Part shown: positions 1 through 9,892 of the stretch, piece after piece
Layout: each line of letters opens with the position of its first letter
How positions within the stretch are numbered: the first letter of the stretch is position 1
Assembly (NCBI GenBank): GCA_963835705.1
Contig: CAWIGR010000022.1
Span: forward strand, 124,001 to 188,000
DNA from: JACVRW01 sp963835705
Lineage (GTDB): Bacteria > Actinomycetota > Thermoleophilia > Solirubrobacterales > Thermoleophilaceae
Reading direction: 5' to 3'
Length of the DNA: 64,000 nt
Notes under the pieces: model-generated
Database searches by the model: none
What the model was told of the DNA's origin: nothing
The model's input: only the letters and a program-made list of their open reading frames with translations
Program-made: the position numbers and the translations under genes

Positions 1-267
1 GGGCAGCGGCTCCCCGCTGCCCACAGCGTGCGAGCGGAGCAGGTTCAGCTGCAGCCGCTCGGCCTCGGCGGGCTCGATGCGGACGCTGGCCAGCTCGCCG
101 ACGCCGGTGGTGACCCCGTAGACCGCGTCGCCACGCGCCACGGCGTCCTCCACCACCGCCCGCGCCGCGCGAATCCGCTCCCGCGCGGCGCCGTCGAGCG
201 TCGGCGGCGCCGCTCCCCGCGCGACCGCCTCGAGCCGGGCGGGCGTGAGCGGTTCGGCGATCTCCAC
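1..267 (-). CDS. hutH: Histidine/aromatic amino acid ammonia-lyase, N-terminal part
   Basis: The 5' end of a gene that runs off the left edge; only about 89 residues are visible. The motif YGVTTGVGELA followed by NLLRSHAVGSGEPLP matches the N-terminal region of the HAL/PAL/TAL lyases, which deaminate histidine (to urocanate) or an aromatic amino acid. The MIO-forming Ala-Ser-Gly triad lies outside the window, so substrate specificity cannot be judged. The start is taken as the GTG at 267, where similarity begins; an in-frame GTG at 288 is an alternative and neither has a clear ribosome-binding site. The gene is divergent from the DUF899 gene, with a large palindrome between them. Confidence 0.85.
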   Translation of the reverse strand, partial: MEIAEPLTPARLEAVARGAAPPTLDGAARERIRAARAVVEDAVARGDAVYGVTTGVGELASVRIEPAEAERLQLNLLRSHAVGSGEPLP

Positions 268-290
268 GGGGAGGCACCATATCCCCACCG

Positions 291-358
291 AGTGTCGCGC
301 CTAGTGGCCCATATAGGGCCACAATCCGCGACACTCGCTCCCTTATTGCTGCCGTTCA
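291..358 (-). repeat. Structured repeat family 1, copy A
   Basis: Read on the minus strand, a box TGAACGGCAGCAATAAGG (341-358) is followed by a two-part hairpin. The outer arms 291-299 and 327-335 pair perfectly over 9 bp. The inner arms 304-310 and 316-322 pair over 7 bp around an ATATA loop. The box and the hairpin layout recur at 50476-50545 and 54213-54298. It lies between divergent genes, with the hairpin ending 23 bases before the hutH start, so it could be an operator, a 5' leader structure or an intergenic repeat. Function is unknown. Confidence 0.6.
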
Positions 359-397
359 ACCCCGATGAGTCCGGCGGCCGCGCCGGGTCTTACCCAC

Positions 398-1147
398 ATG
401 AGCCTTCCAAAGATCGTAACACGAGACGAATGGCTACGCGAGCGCAAGGAGCTGCTCGCCCAGGAGAAGGAGCTCACGCGCCGCCGCGACGCGCTCAGCG
501 CCGCGCGCCGCGAGCTCCCCATGGTCGAGGTCGAGAAGGAGTACGTGTTCCAGGGCCCCGATGGCCCGGCCGCCCTGCTCGACCTGTTCGACGGGCGGCG
601 CCAGCTCGTGATCGGGCACTTCATGTTCAGGCCGGACTGGGAGGACGGCTGCCCGAGCTGCAGCGCCGGCGTGGACGAGCTCGCGCCCGGGCTGGTCGAG
701 CATCTCCACACGCGCGACACCTCGCTCGCCTACGTCTCCCGAGCGCCGATCGAGAAGCTCGAGCGCTACCGGAAGAAGAAGGGCTGGCACCACATGCGCT
801 GGTACTCGTCCCACGGCACCGACTTCAACTACGACTTCAAGGTCACGGTCGACGAGTCGGTGGCCGCGCCGGAGTACAACTACAAGACCAAGGCCGAGCA
901 CGAGCAGGCGGGCACGGGCTACTACTTCGATGCCGAGGAGCCCATCGAGCAGCCGGGCCTGAGCTGCTTCCTGCGCGTCGACGACAGCGTCTTCCACACC
1001 TACTCCACCTTCGGCCGCGGCGCCGAGATGCTGGGCGGGTCGTATTACTGGCTCGACCTCACCGCCCTGGGGCGCCAGGAGGAGTGGGAGGAGCCGAAGG
1101 GCCGCGCGGACTCTGCGCGCGCCGCCACGCCCGACTTCGCGAGCTGA
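398..1147 (+). CDS. DUF899 family thioredoxin-like protein
   Basis: A 249-residue protein that matches the DUF899 family over its full length: an N-terminal helix (SLPKIVTRDEWLRER), then a thioredoxin-like core with CPSC at residues 85-88, and the typical tryptophan- and tyrosine-rich C-terminal half. The family is thought to have a peroxiredoxin/thioredoxin fold, but its substrate is not established. The ATG at 398 is chosen because family members begin at MSLPK; an in-frame ATG at 365 would add an atypical tail. It is cytosolic, with no signal peptide. It is probably transcribed alone. Confidence 0.85.
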   Translation: MSLPKIVTRDEWLRERKELLAQEKELTRRRDALSAARRELPMVEVEKEYVFQGPDGPAALLDLFDGRRQLVIGHFMFRPDWEDGCPSCSAGVDELAPGLVEHLHTRDTSLAYVSRAPIEKLERYRKKKGWHHMRWYSSHGTDFNYDFKVTVDESVAAPEYNYKTKAEHEQAGTGYYFDAEEPIEQPGLSCFLRVDDSVFHTYSTFGRGAEMLGGSYYWLDLTALGRQEEWEEPKGRADSARAATPDFAS

Positions 1148-1174
1148 GGCGCCCCGGCCCATATCCTTGCCCGC

Positions 1175-2570
1175 ATGGGCAAGCCGGGTCTCTACGGCGG
1201 CATGCCGGCTCCGGCCGGGCCGCCCGGCATGGCGCCGCGCCTGCTCGAGTTCGCCGACGAGCTGAGGCGCGAGGGTGTGGCCGTCGGCACGTCGGAGCTG
1301 CTCGACGCGTTCGGCGCGCTCGACGCGGTGAGCTGGACCTCGCGCGAGGACTTCCGCGAGGCGCTGGCCGCCACGCTCGCCAAGTCGCAGGAGGACCGGC
1401 ACGTGCTCGACGTGCTGTTCGACCGCTTCTTCTTCCGCGCCGTGGAGCGCGAGGCCGTGCAGCAGGGCCTCGAGGAGGAGCGCTTCCAGGGCGCCGAGGG
1501 CCTCGACCTCGACGCCCTCCGCGAGCGCATCCGCGACGCGATCCGGGCCGGGTCGGACGGGGAGATGCGCGACCTCGCGCGGCTCGCCATCGCCGCCTTC
1601 GGGCGCCAGGGCGAGGGGTCCGGGGTGATCGGCGTGGACGTGCAGCGCATCCGCCGCACGCTCGGCCTCAAGGGCGAGCGCCCCGGCGCCGAGCGCCCCG
1701 ATCCCGACTCGGTCCCACGCGACCAGCTTCAGGAGTTCGAGCAGCACGTGCGGCGCGAGCTCGAGCGCCAGATGATCGAGCGCACCCGGACGCTGCCGCC
1801 CGCGAAGCCGCTGCGCGAGCTCGACCGCTCGCTGCCCACGAACCCGACCCAGGACCTGTCCCAGGTGCACCGCGTGGTCGCCCAGATGAAGCGGCGGCTC
1901 GCCTCGCACGGGCGCGAGCACCGCGGCCGGCGGCGCTCCTGGCAGGTGGACGTGCGCCGCACGATGCGCGCCTCGCTCCAGACGGGCGGCGTGCCGCTCG
2001 AGCTGAAGTACCGCCCGCGCCGGCCGCGCCGGCCCGAGCTGTACGTGCTCTGCGACGTGTCGACCAGCGTCACGAGCGCGAGCGTCTTCTTCCTATCGGT
2101 GCTGCACGCGCTGCACGACCAGTTCCGCAAGCTGCGCTCGTTCGTGTTCGTGGAGCGCATCTCGGAGGTCACCGACGTCTTCGAGCGCGAGCGCTCCTTC
2201 GAGGTGGTCTCCCGCCGGATCGCCACCGACGCGGGCGTGGCCGACGTGTCGGGCTACACCGACTACGGGCGCGTGTGGCTCGAGTTCCTCGACAAGGTGG
2301 TGGACGATCTCGATCCGCGCGCCACGGTGATCGTGCTGGGCGACGCCCGCACGAACGGGCGCGAGCCGCACGCCCAGGTGTTCGGCGCGCGTGGCCGAGC
2401 GCGCCGGCCGCACCTTCTGGATCAACCCCGAGCCGCGCCTCTACTGGAACTACGGCGACTCGGTGATGTCAGCCTACGAGCCGCACTGCGACGGCGTGTT
2501 CGAGTGCTGGACGACGAAGCAGCTCGAGGTGTTCGTGAACGCGATCGCCGACCTGCACGCGCACGCCTGA
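1175..2570 (+). CDS. CoxE-like VWA-domain protein (frameshifted)
   Basis: A protein of about 464 residues after correction, with the CoxE/YeaD-type layout: a helical N-terminal region and a C-terminal von Willebrand A domain with a DxSxS metal site (DVSTS near residue 295). Such proteins usually work with a MoxR AAA ATPase in maturing metalloenzymes such as CO dehydrogenase; no MoxR gene is in view. The frame breaks near 2388: after HAQVF the natural continuation (ARVAERAGRTFWINPEP) lies in the next frame, which fits one extra G. The reading frame then runs to TGA 2568-2570. Lipid- or metal-related roles cannot be deduced from the neighbours. Confidence 0.75.
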
Positions 2571-2578
2571 GGCCGAGC

Positions 2579-3944
2579 TCAGCCGGGCACCCCCGCCTTG
2601 CTGCGCCACCCCTCGGCGTAGGAGGTGCGGGCCACCTCGGAGTAGGGGCAGGGGCTGACCACCGCCCGCAGCTCCACCTGCTCGTGGCGCTCCACCACGG
2701 GCTTGGCCGACCCGCCGTCCTCCTCGCCCCAGACGAGCGTGACCTCGGCGCCGATCTCCACGTCCGCGTCGACGATTGCCAGCGAGAGCTGCGCCCGCTC
2801 GTTCCAGCTGTAGCCCGAGAACGTCGAGACGCCGACGACGTCGCCGCCGTCGAGCACCTCGTCGTACGGCCAGGTCGCATAGTTGGACAGGGGGAGGTCG
2901 ATGTACTTGGCCGGGTCGCCCTTCTCGAACAAGGTCGCCATCGCGCCGGCCACGTCCTCTCCGTTCCAGGCGAGCGTGACCTTCTTCCGCCGCGGCCGGT
3001 CCGCCGATCTCCTCGAGCGCCTCTCGGCCCACGAAATCGTGGTCGAACTTGACGAACGGCCAGTAGCCCAGGTCGTGCGGCGTGAGGTAGTAGTCCTCGA
3101 CGTCGTCGGAATGGAAGCTGCCGCCCAGCGACCCGGTTCCCTCGTATCCCTTCGCCGGCAGCCACTCCCTGTACGACGCCAGCTCCTCGCCGGTGAAGAC
3201 CGCGGGAAGGGGGCTCGGTATCCAGCCCGATTCGAGCGTGTTGGTGGCGTAGACCCTCGAGCCCACCTGCCTTAGGCCGAGGTCGGCGCCGGCCTCGACC
3301 AGGGCGAACTTGACGTCCTCGCCCTCCTCCCAGGGCCCGAACAGCTCCAGGCCCGGGGCGCCGGACATGCCGTGATGCAGCGCGCGCACCCTGTGTCCGG
3401 CGATCTCGACCACGCCGAGGTTGAAGAACTTGATCTCCGGCACCGAGCCCCCGGTGGCCCGCTCCAGCACCTCGGGCGCGGTGGGGCCCTGAAGCTGGTA
3501 GCGGTAGAGCTCTCGCCGGCCGGACGGGTTCACGGCCGTGCGCTCGTCTCGGCTCAACCGCACGTCGTAGCCGCCTGTCTCCGCGTGGAACTGGACCCAG
3601 TTGTGGGCGGACGGCCGTCCGACCAGCCTCACCTTGCTCTCTTCCAGGAAGAACAGGATTCCGTCCCCGATCACATAGCCGTGGGGGTTGCACGCCACGA
3701 ACTGCTTGGCCTTGCCGGGCTCGAAGCTCGCGAACGAGTTCACGCCCAGATCCGAGAACAGCCTGATGACGTCGGGGCCCTCGACGGTGAGGTCGGTCAT
3801 GTGGTGGGACTGGTCGAAGAGGGCGCACGTCTCCCGCCACGCGCGCTGCTCGTCGCGCCAGTTCGAGAACTCGCTCGGCACCATCGGGTAGACGTACGGC
3901 CCGATCTGGGAGTTGCGCATGTCCGCGGGGCTTCGGTCGATCAT
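2579..3944 (-). CDS. ligM: Vanillate/3-O-methylgallate O-demethylase LigM-like (frameshifted)
   Basis: A tetrahydrofolate-dependent aromatic O-demethylase of the GcvT fold. It follows Sphingobium LigM closely from memory: RNSQIGPYVYP near the N-terminus, TLESGWIPSPLPA in the middle, GGSFHSDDVEDYY, and a C-terminal VVSPCPYS. LigM moves the methyl group of vanillate or 3-O-methylgallate to tetrahydrofolate, giving protocatechuate or gallate and 5-methyl-THF. The product suits the downstream pobA and pca genes. A ribosome-binding site GAGGAGGG (3953-3960) supports the ATG at 3944. One extra G near 2993 shifts the frame; both halves remain open, and the corrected length (about 454 residues) is close to LigM. 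Confidence 0.85.
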
Positions 3945-3987
3945 CTCGTTGTCCCTCCTCGGTTAGGAGCTACCCGGGGACCCGGGC

Positions 3988-5088
3988 TCACGCACGCCCT
4001 CGCTCGCGGCGCAGCGTCGCCGCGACCGTGGCGGCCGCCCCCAGCGCCAGCCCCGCGCAGCAGATCCACGCGACCGTGAACAGATCCTGCTCGGCGAGGA
4101 AGCCGGTGAGGAGCGGTCCACCGATCGCGCCCACGAACAGGCCGGTCATCATCACGCCGACGGCCCAGGCCGGGGCCTCGGGACTGCGCTGCACGACCGC
4201 CAGGTTGAGCCCGCCCGGCCACGCCCAGCCGAGGCTTCCGGCCACGAGCGCCGCGACGGCGATCACGCCGGGCTCGCCGACGGTCAGCAGCAGGTAGCCG
4301 GCCACGCTCGCGGCCAGCATCGCCGCCACCGGCCGCAGCGGCTCCTGTCCGGCGCGGTCCGCCGCGAGGCCCAGCACGATCCTGGCGGCCGTGGCCGCGA
4401 GGCTGACGCCGGCCAGCAGGAGGCCGGCGGCCCCCTCGCTCATTCCGTTGTCCACCGCGTAGGTCACGAGGAACGAGACGAATCCCACGCCGGCGGCGCT
4501 GGCAAGGACGGCGGTCACCGCGAGGGCGTGGACCGAGGTGAAGCCGCCCGGGCGGCGCCCACGCGCGCCCGGGCGAACCGCCGCGGCGTCCGTGCGCGGA
4601 GCCGCCGCGACCGCTGCGAGAGCCAGGGCGGCCGCCACGACGAAGGCCCAGCGCCAGCCGAGCGGGATCGCCACCACCGGCAGGGCGAGCCCGGCGAGCA
4701 GGGCGCCCATCGGCGCCCCCGCCTGCTGGGCGCCGAAGGCGAGCCCGTGCCGGTGGACGGCCACCTCCCGGTTCAGCAGCGCGCTCACGGACGGCCCTCC
4801 GAGCGCGTTCGCCACGCCCCCGATCAGCATCAGCGCGGTCAGGCTCGCGGCCGACTCCGCCAACGCCACGATGGCGAGGCACGAGCCGGCCGTGCAGGCG
4901 GCGGCCAGCCGCATCCCCCAGGCCGCCCCCACGCGGTCGACGAAGCGCCCGGCCGGGATCGAGCCGCAGGCCGACACGACGTAGAACAGCGCCACCGCGA
5001 GGCCGAGCGTGGAGTCGCCGAAGGCGAAGTCGTCCCGTATGCGCGGCGCGAGGCTCGCTGCCAGGAAGCCCGGCATGACGGTGGCCAC
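3988..5088 (-). CDS. MFS transporter
   Basis: At least 366 residues with about eleven hydrophobic helices and the MFS loop signature between helices 2 and 3 (GRFVDRVGAAWGMR). It probably exports or imports a small organic compound; its place between ligM and pobA makes an aromatic acid plausible (inference). The called GTG at 5088 falls inside the first helix. The frame stays open upstream to about 5190, and the residues there (GRRGWRSLVTGTALIV) look like a natural N-terminus, but no ATG, GTG or TTG is in that frame. A small indel or an unusual start is therefore likely. Confidence 0.75.
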   Translation of the reverse strand: MATVMPGFLAASLAPRIRDDFAFGDSTLGLAVALFYVVSACGSIPAGRFVDRVGAAWGMRLAAACTAGSCLAIVALAESAASLTALMLIGGVANALGGPSVSALLNREVAVHRHGLAFGAQQAGAPMGALLAGLALPVVAIPLGWRWAFVVAAALALAAVAAAPRTDAAAVRPGARGRRPGGFTSVHALAVTAVLASAAGVGFVSFLVTYAVDNGMSEGAAGLLLAGVSLAATAARIVLGLAADRAGQEPLRPVAAMLAASVAGYLLLTVGEPGVIAVAALVAGSLGWAWPGGLNLAVVQRSPEAPAWAVGVMMTGLFVGAIGGPLLTGFLAEQDLFTVAWICCAGLALGAAATVAATLRRERGRA

Positions 5089-5226
5089 GATCAGCGCCGT
5101 GCCCGTGACGAGCGAGCGCCAGCCGCGGCGGCCGAGCGGCCGGCCGGCGACGCCAGTGGTTTCGGCCGTTCCGGTATCGACGGCTAAGGACTACCCCGGC
5201 GGGGAAGAAGTAAGGCGATTCGACGC
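5089..5226. promoter_or_regulatory. Divergent control region between MFS gene and pobA
   Basis: This 138-base gap separates two divergently transcribed genes and must hold the pobA promoter. I see no clear -10/-35 pair or perfect operator palindrome. A purine stretch GGGGAAGAAG about 18-27 bases before the pobA GTG could act as a weak ribosome-binding site. The left part probably still codes for the N-terminus of the MFS protein. Confidence 0.4.
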
Positions 5227-6438
5227 GTGAGCGCAGCGGAAGTCACCCACACCCAGGTCGGGATCGTCGGCGCGGGGCCGGCGGGCCTCGTGCTCGGGCA
5301 CCTCCTCCACCTCCGGGGCATCGAGTCGGTCATCGTCGAGGACCGCGACCGCGAGTACGTGGAGGGACGGGTCCGCGCCGGCGTGCTCGAGCAGGGCACG
5401 GTCGACCTGCTCGTCGAGATGGGGGTGGGCGAGCGCCTGAAGCGCGAGGGGCTCGTGCACCACGGCGTGGAGCTTCGCTTCGGCGGCGAGGGCCACCGGA
5501 TCCCCTTCGACGAGCTCACCGGCGGGCGCGGCATCACGATCTACGGCCAGCAGGAGGTGGTGAAGGACGTGATCGCGGCGCGGCTCGAGTCGGAGGCGCC
5601 GCTGCTGTTCGAGGTCGAGGACGTGCGCCCCACCGGGATCGACTCGGACAGCCCCTCGCTCCGGTTCCGCCACGGCGGCCAGGAACAAGAGCTGCGCTGC
5701 GACGTGCTGGCCGGCTGCGACGGCTACCACGGCGTGTGCCGCCCCGCCGTGCCCGACGGCGCGCTCACCGTCCGCGAGCACACCTACCCGTTCGGCTGGC
5801 TCGGCATCCTGGCGGAGGTCGAGCCCTCGAACGACGAGCTCATCTACTGCCACCACGACCGCGGCTTCGCTCTGCACAGCATGCGCTCCCCCCACGTCAC
5901 CCGCCTCTACCTCCAGTGCGAGCCCGATGAGGAGATCGAGAATTGGCCCGACGCGCGGATCTGGGAGGAGCTGCACACGCGCTTCGAGTGCGAGGGCTGG
6001 TCCCTGAAAGAGGGGCCGATCGTGGAGAAGGGCGTCACCCCGATGCGGAGCTTCGTGGCCGAGCCGATGCAGCATGGGCGCCTGTTCCTCGCCGGTGACG
6101 CCGTCCACATCGTGCCCGCCACCGGCGCCAAGGGGCTGAACCTCGCCGTGGCCGACGTGCGCGTGCTGGCCGACGGGCTCGCGCGGTGGTTCTCGGACGG
6201 CGACGACGCCTTGCTCGAGCGCTACTCCGAGACCTGCCTGCCGCGCGTCTGGAAGGCGCAGCACTTCGCCTGGTGGATGACCTCGATGTTCCACCGCCTG
6301 CCCGGCGACCGCGACGGGTTCATGGCCAGGCTGCAACGCGCCCAGCTCGAGTACGTGTGCTCGTCCAGGGCGGCCGCCACGTCGCTGGCCGAGAACTACG
6401 TGGGCCTGAAGCAGGTCGGGGAAGGTCAAATTGTCTGA
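5227..6438 (+). CDS. pobA: 4-hydroxybenzoate 3-monooxygenase
   Basis: A 403-residue class A flavoprotein that hydroxylates 4-hydroxybenzoate to protocatechuate with NAD(P)H and O2. Visible features are the FAD dinucleotide motif GAGPAG (residues 15-20), the family-typical GRVRAGVLEQGTVDLL stretch, the second FAD/NAD(P)H motif CDGYHG, and the FAD-ribityl motif GDAVH near residue 290. Length agrees with Pseudomonas PobA (394). The start is GTG. Its product feeds pcaHG in the same island. It is intact, unlike most neighbours. Confidence 0.93.
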   Translation: MSAAEVTHTQVGIVGAGPAGLVLGHLLHLRGIESVIVEDRDREYVEGRVRAGVLEQGTVDLLVEMGVGERLKREGLVHHGVELRFGGEGHRIPFDELTGGRGITIYGQQEVVKDVIAARLESEAPLLFEVEDVRPTGIDSDSPSLRFRHGGQEQELRCDVLAGCDGYHGVCRPAVPDGALTVREHTYPFGWLGILAEVEPSNDELIYCHHDRGFALHSMRSPHVTRLYLQCEPDEEIENWPDARIWEELHTRFECEGWSLKEGPIVEKGVTPMRSFVAEPMQHGRLFLAGDAVHIVPATGAKGLNLAVADVRVLADGLARWFSDGDDALLERYSETCLPRVWKAQHFAWWMTSMFHRLPGDRDGFMARLQRAQLEYVCSSRAAATSLAENYVGLKQVGEGQIV

Positions 6439-6489
6439 CTTTGGGTATAGGGCCCGCTGAGGAACTTCAGAGCCCGAGGAGGGGTCCGG

Positions 6490-7474
6490 ATGCGAACAGG
6501 ATTGGCGCGAGTCGCGATGCTGCTGCTGGCGCTCGCGTGCGCCGCGGGGGTCGCGGCCTGCGGAGACGACGAGCGGCGGCGGCGGCGGCGGTGACAGCGG
6601 GCCCACCACCCTCAAGGTGGGGGTCATCCCCATCGCCGACGTGGCGCCGCTCTACCTCGGGATGAAGAAGGGCTTCTTCGAGGACGAGCAGCTCACGATC
6701 GAGCCGCAGCTCGCCGAGGGCGGCGCGGCGATCACGCCCGCCGTGCTGAGCGGCGACTTCCAGATCGGCTTCTCCAACACGATCTCCCTGCTGATCGCCG
6801 CCTCGCAGGACCTGCCGGTGCAGATCATCACCCAGGGCGTGCTGGCAGGCAAGTCCGAGAAGGAGGCCTGGGCCGACCTGCTCGTGCTGAAGGACGGGCC
6901 GATCAAGGAGCCGGCCGACCTCGAGGGCAAGACGATCGCCGTCAACACGCTCGAGAACATCTGCGAGGTCACGATCAAGGCGTCGCTCGAGAAGGAGGGC
7001 GTGGCGGTGGACACGCTCAAGTTCGCCGAGGTGCCCTTCCCCGACATGAACGCGGCGCTCGAGGCCGGGCGGGTGGACGCCGCCTGCGTGGTCGAGCCGT
7101 TCGTGAGCCAGGGCAAGGCCGGCGCGGCGCGCGGCATCGCCCCGTTCTACGTGCGCACGGCGCCCGATCTCACCGTCGCCACGTACTTCACCTCCACCCA
7201 GTACGCGGAGGAGAACGCGGACGTGGTCGCCCGCTTCGTGAGGGCGATGAACAAGTCGCTCACCTACGCGTCGGAGAACTCGGACGAGGTGCGCCAGGTG
7301 CTGCTCGACTACACCGAGATCCCGCCCGAGGCGGTCGAGCAGATCAAGCTGCCGGTCTGGCGCGAGGACCTGAACGAGCCGACGATCGAGCTGCTGGCCG
7401 AGCTCAGCGAGAAGTACGGCCTGATCGAGGAGCAGCCGGACCTGGACGAGCTGATCCGGGAACCGTCCGAGTAG
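6490..7474 (+). CDS. ABC transporter substrate-binding lipoprotein, NMT1/SsuA type (frameshifted)
   Basis: It begins with a lipoprotein signal peptide (charged start, hydrophobic core, cysteine after VAA) and a glycine-rich linker, followed by an NMT1/THI5-like binding domain (VGVIPIADVAPLYLG, then a two-lobed fold). The frame breaks in the linker near 6569, where a run of CGG repeats has one extra base; dropping it joins the signal peptide to the mature domain. It is the first gene of an ABC system with two permeases and an ATPase. The substrate is not shown by sequence. The pathway context suggests an aromatic acid. Confidence 0.8.
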
Positions 7475-7484
7475 AGAAGCGGCG

Positions 7485-8309
7485 TTGAGCACGGTCGCGA
7501 GACCCGCCGCGGGCCGCTCGAGCGGCCCGGCCATCCGGCTCCCCGACTGGGCGCTGCCGTGGGCGAGCGTGGCCGGCGTGCTACTGCTGTTCGAGCTCCT
7601 CCCGCGCATCGGCGTGCTGCCGCGAGACCACTTCCCGCCGATCAGCGAGTCGCTCGGGACGCTCCTCGAGCAGCTCGGCGAGGCGAGCTTCTGGGAGGCG
7701 GTGGGCAACACGCTCCAGGGCTGGGCGCTCGGGCTCGGCATCGCTGCGGCGCTCGCGATCCCGATCGGGATCGTGATCGGGTCGAGCGGGCTGCTCTACC
7801 GCGCCACGCGCGGGGTGATCGAGTTCCTGCGCCCGATCCCCTCGGTCGCGCTGATCCCGCTGGCCATCCTGATCTACGGCACCGGGCTCGAGAGCAAGGT
7901 GTTCCTCGCGGCATTCGCCTCCTTCTGGCAGCTGCTCGTGGCCACGCTCTACGGCGTCCAGGACGTGGACCCGGTGGCCACCGACACCGCGCGCTCGTTC
8001 GGCTTCTCGCGGGCCCAGCGGCTGTTCCGAGTGACCCTGCCGAGCGCCGTGCCCTACATCGCCACGGGCCTGCGCATCGCCTCCGCGGTATCGCTGATCC
8101 TCACTGTCACGGCCGAGCTCGTGATCGGCTCCGCCGGGCTCGGGCGGGCGATCAACGTGGCGCGCTCGGGCGGCAACGAGGAGCTGATGTACGCCCTGAT
8201 CATCACCACCGGGATCCTGGGCGTGCTCCTGAACACGATCTTCGTGCGCGCCGAGCGCCGCGTGCTGCGCTGGCATCCCTCGCAGCGACCCGGGGAGGCC
8301 GGCGCATGA
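7485..8309 (+). CDS. ABC transporter permease, SsuC/TauC type
   Basis: A 274-residue inner-membrane protein with about six helices and the binding-protein-dependent permease loop (DTARSFGFSRAQRLFRVTLPSAVPYI) that contacts the ATPase. The start is TTG at 7485 after the purine stretch AGAGAAG. The protein ends in an ATGA overlap with the second permease, so the two are translationally coupled. Families of this shape carry nitrate, sulfonate, taurine or aromatic acids. Confidence 0.88.
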   Translation: MSTVARPAAGRSSGPAIRLPDWALPWASVAGVLLLFELLPRIGVLPRDHFPPISESLGTLLEQLGEASFWEAVGNTLQGWALGLGIAAALAIPIGIVIGSSGLLYRATRGVIEFLRPIPSVALIPLAILIYGTGLESKVFLAAFASFWQLLVATLYGVQDVDPVATDTARSFGFSRAQRLFRVTLPSAVPYIATGLRIASAVSLILTVTAELVIGSAGLGRAINVARSGGNEELMYALIITTGILGVLLNTIFVRAERRVLRWHPSQRPGEAGA

Positions 8310-9088
8310 CCGCGCCGCGGCGGCGACTGCTCGGAACGGGGCTCGAGGTGACGGTCCCGATCCTGCTGCTCGTCATCTGGGGCCTCGCGTCGGCCGGCAG
8401 CGAGACCTACTACTTCCCGCCGCTCACCGAAATCCTGTCGACGTTCGCCGACACCTGGGTGTTCGAGCGCGTGGGCAGCGACGTCGTGCCCAGCCTCGTG
8501 CGCATGGGCCTCGGCTTCGGCATCGCCGTGGTGGTGGCCGTCTCCACCGGGCTGCTGCTCGGCATGTCGCCCCGGTCGCGCCGCGCCGCTGCCCCGATCG
8601 TCGAGTTCCTGCGCGCCATTCCGCCGCCCGCGCTGCTGCCCTTCGCGATCCTCGTGATCGGCGTGGGCGACTCGATGAAGGTGTTCATCATCGCGTTCGT
8701 CTGCGTCTGGCCGATCCTGCTGAACACGATCGACGGGATCACGGGCGTGGACCCGACGCTGCGTGAGACCACGCGGGTGTACGGGATCGGCGGGCGCGAC
8801 CGGCTCTTGCGCGTGATGCTGCCCGCCGCCGGCCCCCAGATCTTCGCGGGGATGCGCACCAGCCTGTCGCTCGCGCTGATCCTGATGGTGATCAGCGAGA
8901 TGGTGGCGAGCACGAACGGGATCGGCTACTTCGTGCTGCAGTCCCAGCGCACGTTCGCGATCCCCGAGATGTGGTCGGGGATCCTGCTGCTCGGGATCCT
9001 GGGCTACGTGCTGAACGGCGCCTTCGTCCTGATCGAGAGACGCGTGCTGCGCTGGCACCGCGGCGCGCGCGCGAGCGCACTGAGCTGA
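8306..9088 (+). CDS. ABC transporter permease, second subunit
   Basis: A 260-residue permease of the same family as its upstream partner, with the EAA-type loop near the centre (ETTRVYGIGGRDRLLRVMLPAAGP). The ATG lies in an ATGA overlap with the preceding stop, which sets the start. Two different permeases suggest a heterodimeric channel, less common than the homodimers of SsuC systems. Membrane-located. Confidence 0.88.
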   Translation: MTAPRRRLLGTGLEVTVPILLLVIWGLASAGSETYYFPPLTEILSTFADTWVFERVGSDVVPSLVRMGLGFGIAVVVAVSTGLLLGMSPRSRRAAAPIVEFLRAIPPPALLPFAILVIGVGDSMKVFIIAFVCVWPILLNTIDGITGVDPTLRETTRVYGIGGRDRLLRVMLPAAGPQIFAGMRTSLSLALILMVISEMVASTNGIGYFVLQSQRTFAIPEMWSGILLLGILGYVLNGAFVLIERRVLRWHRGARASALS

Positions 9089-9101
9089 TGGAGAGGAAGA
9101 G

Positions 9102-9892
9102 ATGCTGAAGGTCGACCACCTGGGCAAGACCTACGGAGAGGGAGACGACGCCGTCGAGGCGATCGGCGACCTCGAGTTCGAGGTGCGCGAGAACGAGTTC
9201 GTCTGCATCGTCGGCCCGTCGGGCTGCGGCAAGACGACGCTGCTCAAGTGCATGTCGGGGCTGCTGGCCCCGACCCGCGGGGAGGTGCGCCTGCACGACG
9301 AGCGCATCGACGGGCCGCCGGAGCGGATGGCGCTCGTGTTCCAGGAGTACGGCCGGTCGCTCTACCCGTGGATGAGCGTGCGCCAGAACGTGGCCTTCCC
9401 GCTGCGGCGCAAGCGCCTCGGCAAGGAGGAGGCCTCCCGCGCTCGTCGAGCGAGCGGTGGAGTCCGTGGACCTGACCGGCTTCCTCGACCGCTACCCCTG
9501 GGAGCTGTCGGGCGGCATGCAGCAGCGCGTGGCGATCGCCCGGGCGCTCGCCTACCAGCCGGAGATCCTGCTGATGGACGAGCCGTTCGCCTCGGTCGAC
9601 GCCCAGACCCGGGCCGACCTCGAGGACCTGATCCTCGAGGTGCGCCGCCAGTACGGGGTGACGGTGGTGTTCGTGACGCACGACATCGACGAGTCCGTCT
9701 ACCTGGGCGACCGCATCGTCGTCCTGACGCCGGCGCCGACACGGGTGCAGGAGACGCTCGACGTCGACCTGCCCGAGAAGCGCGACCAGCTCGAGACCAA
9801 GGAGAACCCCGAGTTCGCGCGCCTGCGGGCGCACGTGTACCGGTCCATCAAGCGCGAGCAGGCGCCTGCGGAGCCGGCGGCCGACCACGTGA
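9102..9892 (+). CDS. ABC transporter ATP-binding protein, SsuB type (frameshifted; end uncertain)
   Basis: Energises the transporter formed by the three preceding genes. Walker A is GPSGCGKTT, the signature is LSGGMQQRVAIARAL, and Walker B is ILLMDEPFASVD. The ATG at 9102 has a good ribosome-binding site (GAGAGGAAGAG). One extra C near 9440 breaks the frame between the Q-loop and signature halves. After the usual end of an SsuB protein there is no stop: the frame runs on into the CoA ligase. A TGA at 9890-9892 in the next frame overlaps the ligase GTG and would be the expected stop if one more base were out of place. Confidence 0.75.

Noticed and set aside
28..2466. An 812-codon open frame on the plus strand over hutH, the DUF899 gene and the VWA gene
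   Set aside because: It is a shadow frame of very GC-rich coding DNA: its protein is arginine/alanine/proline-rich and matches nothing, while the other frames encode recognisable families.
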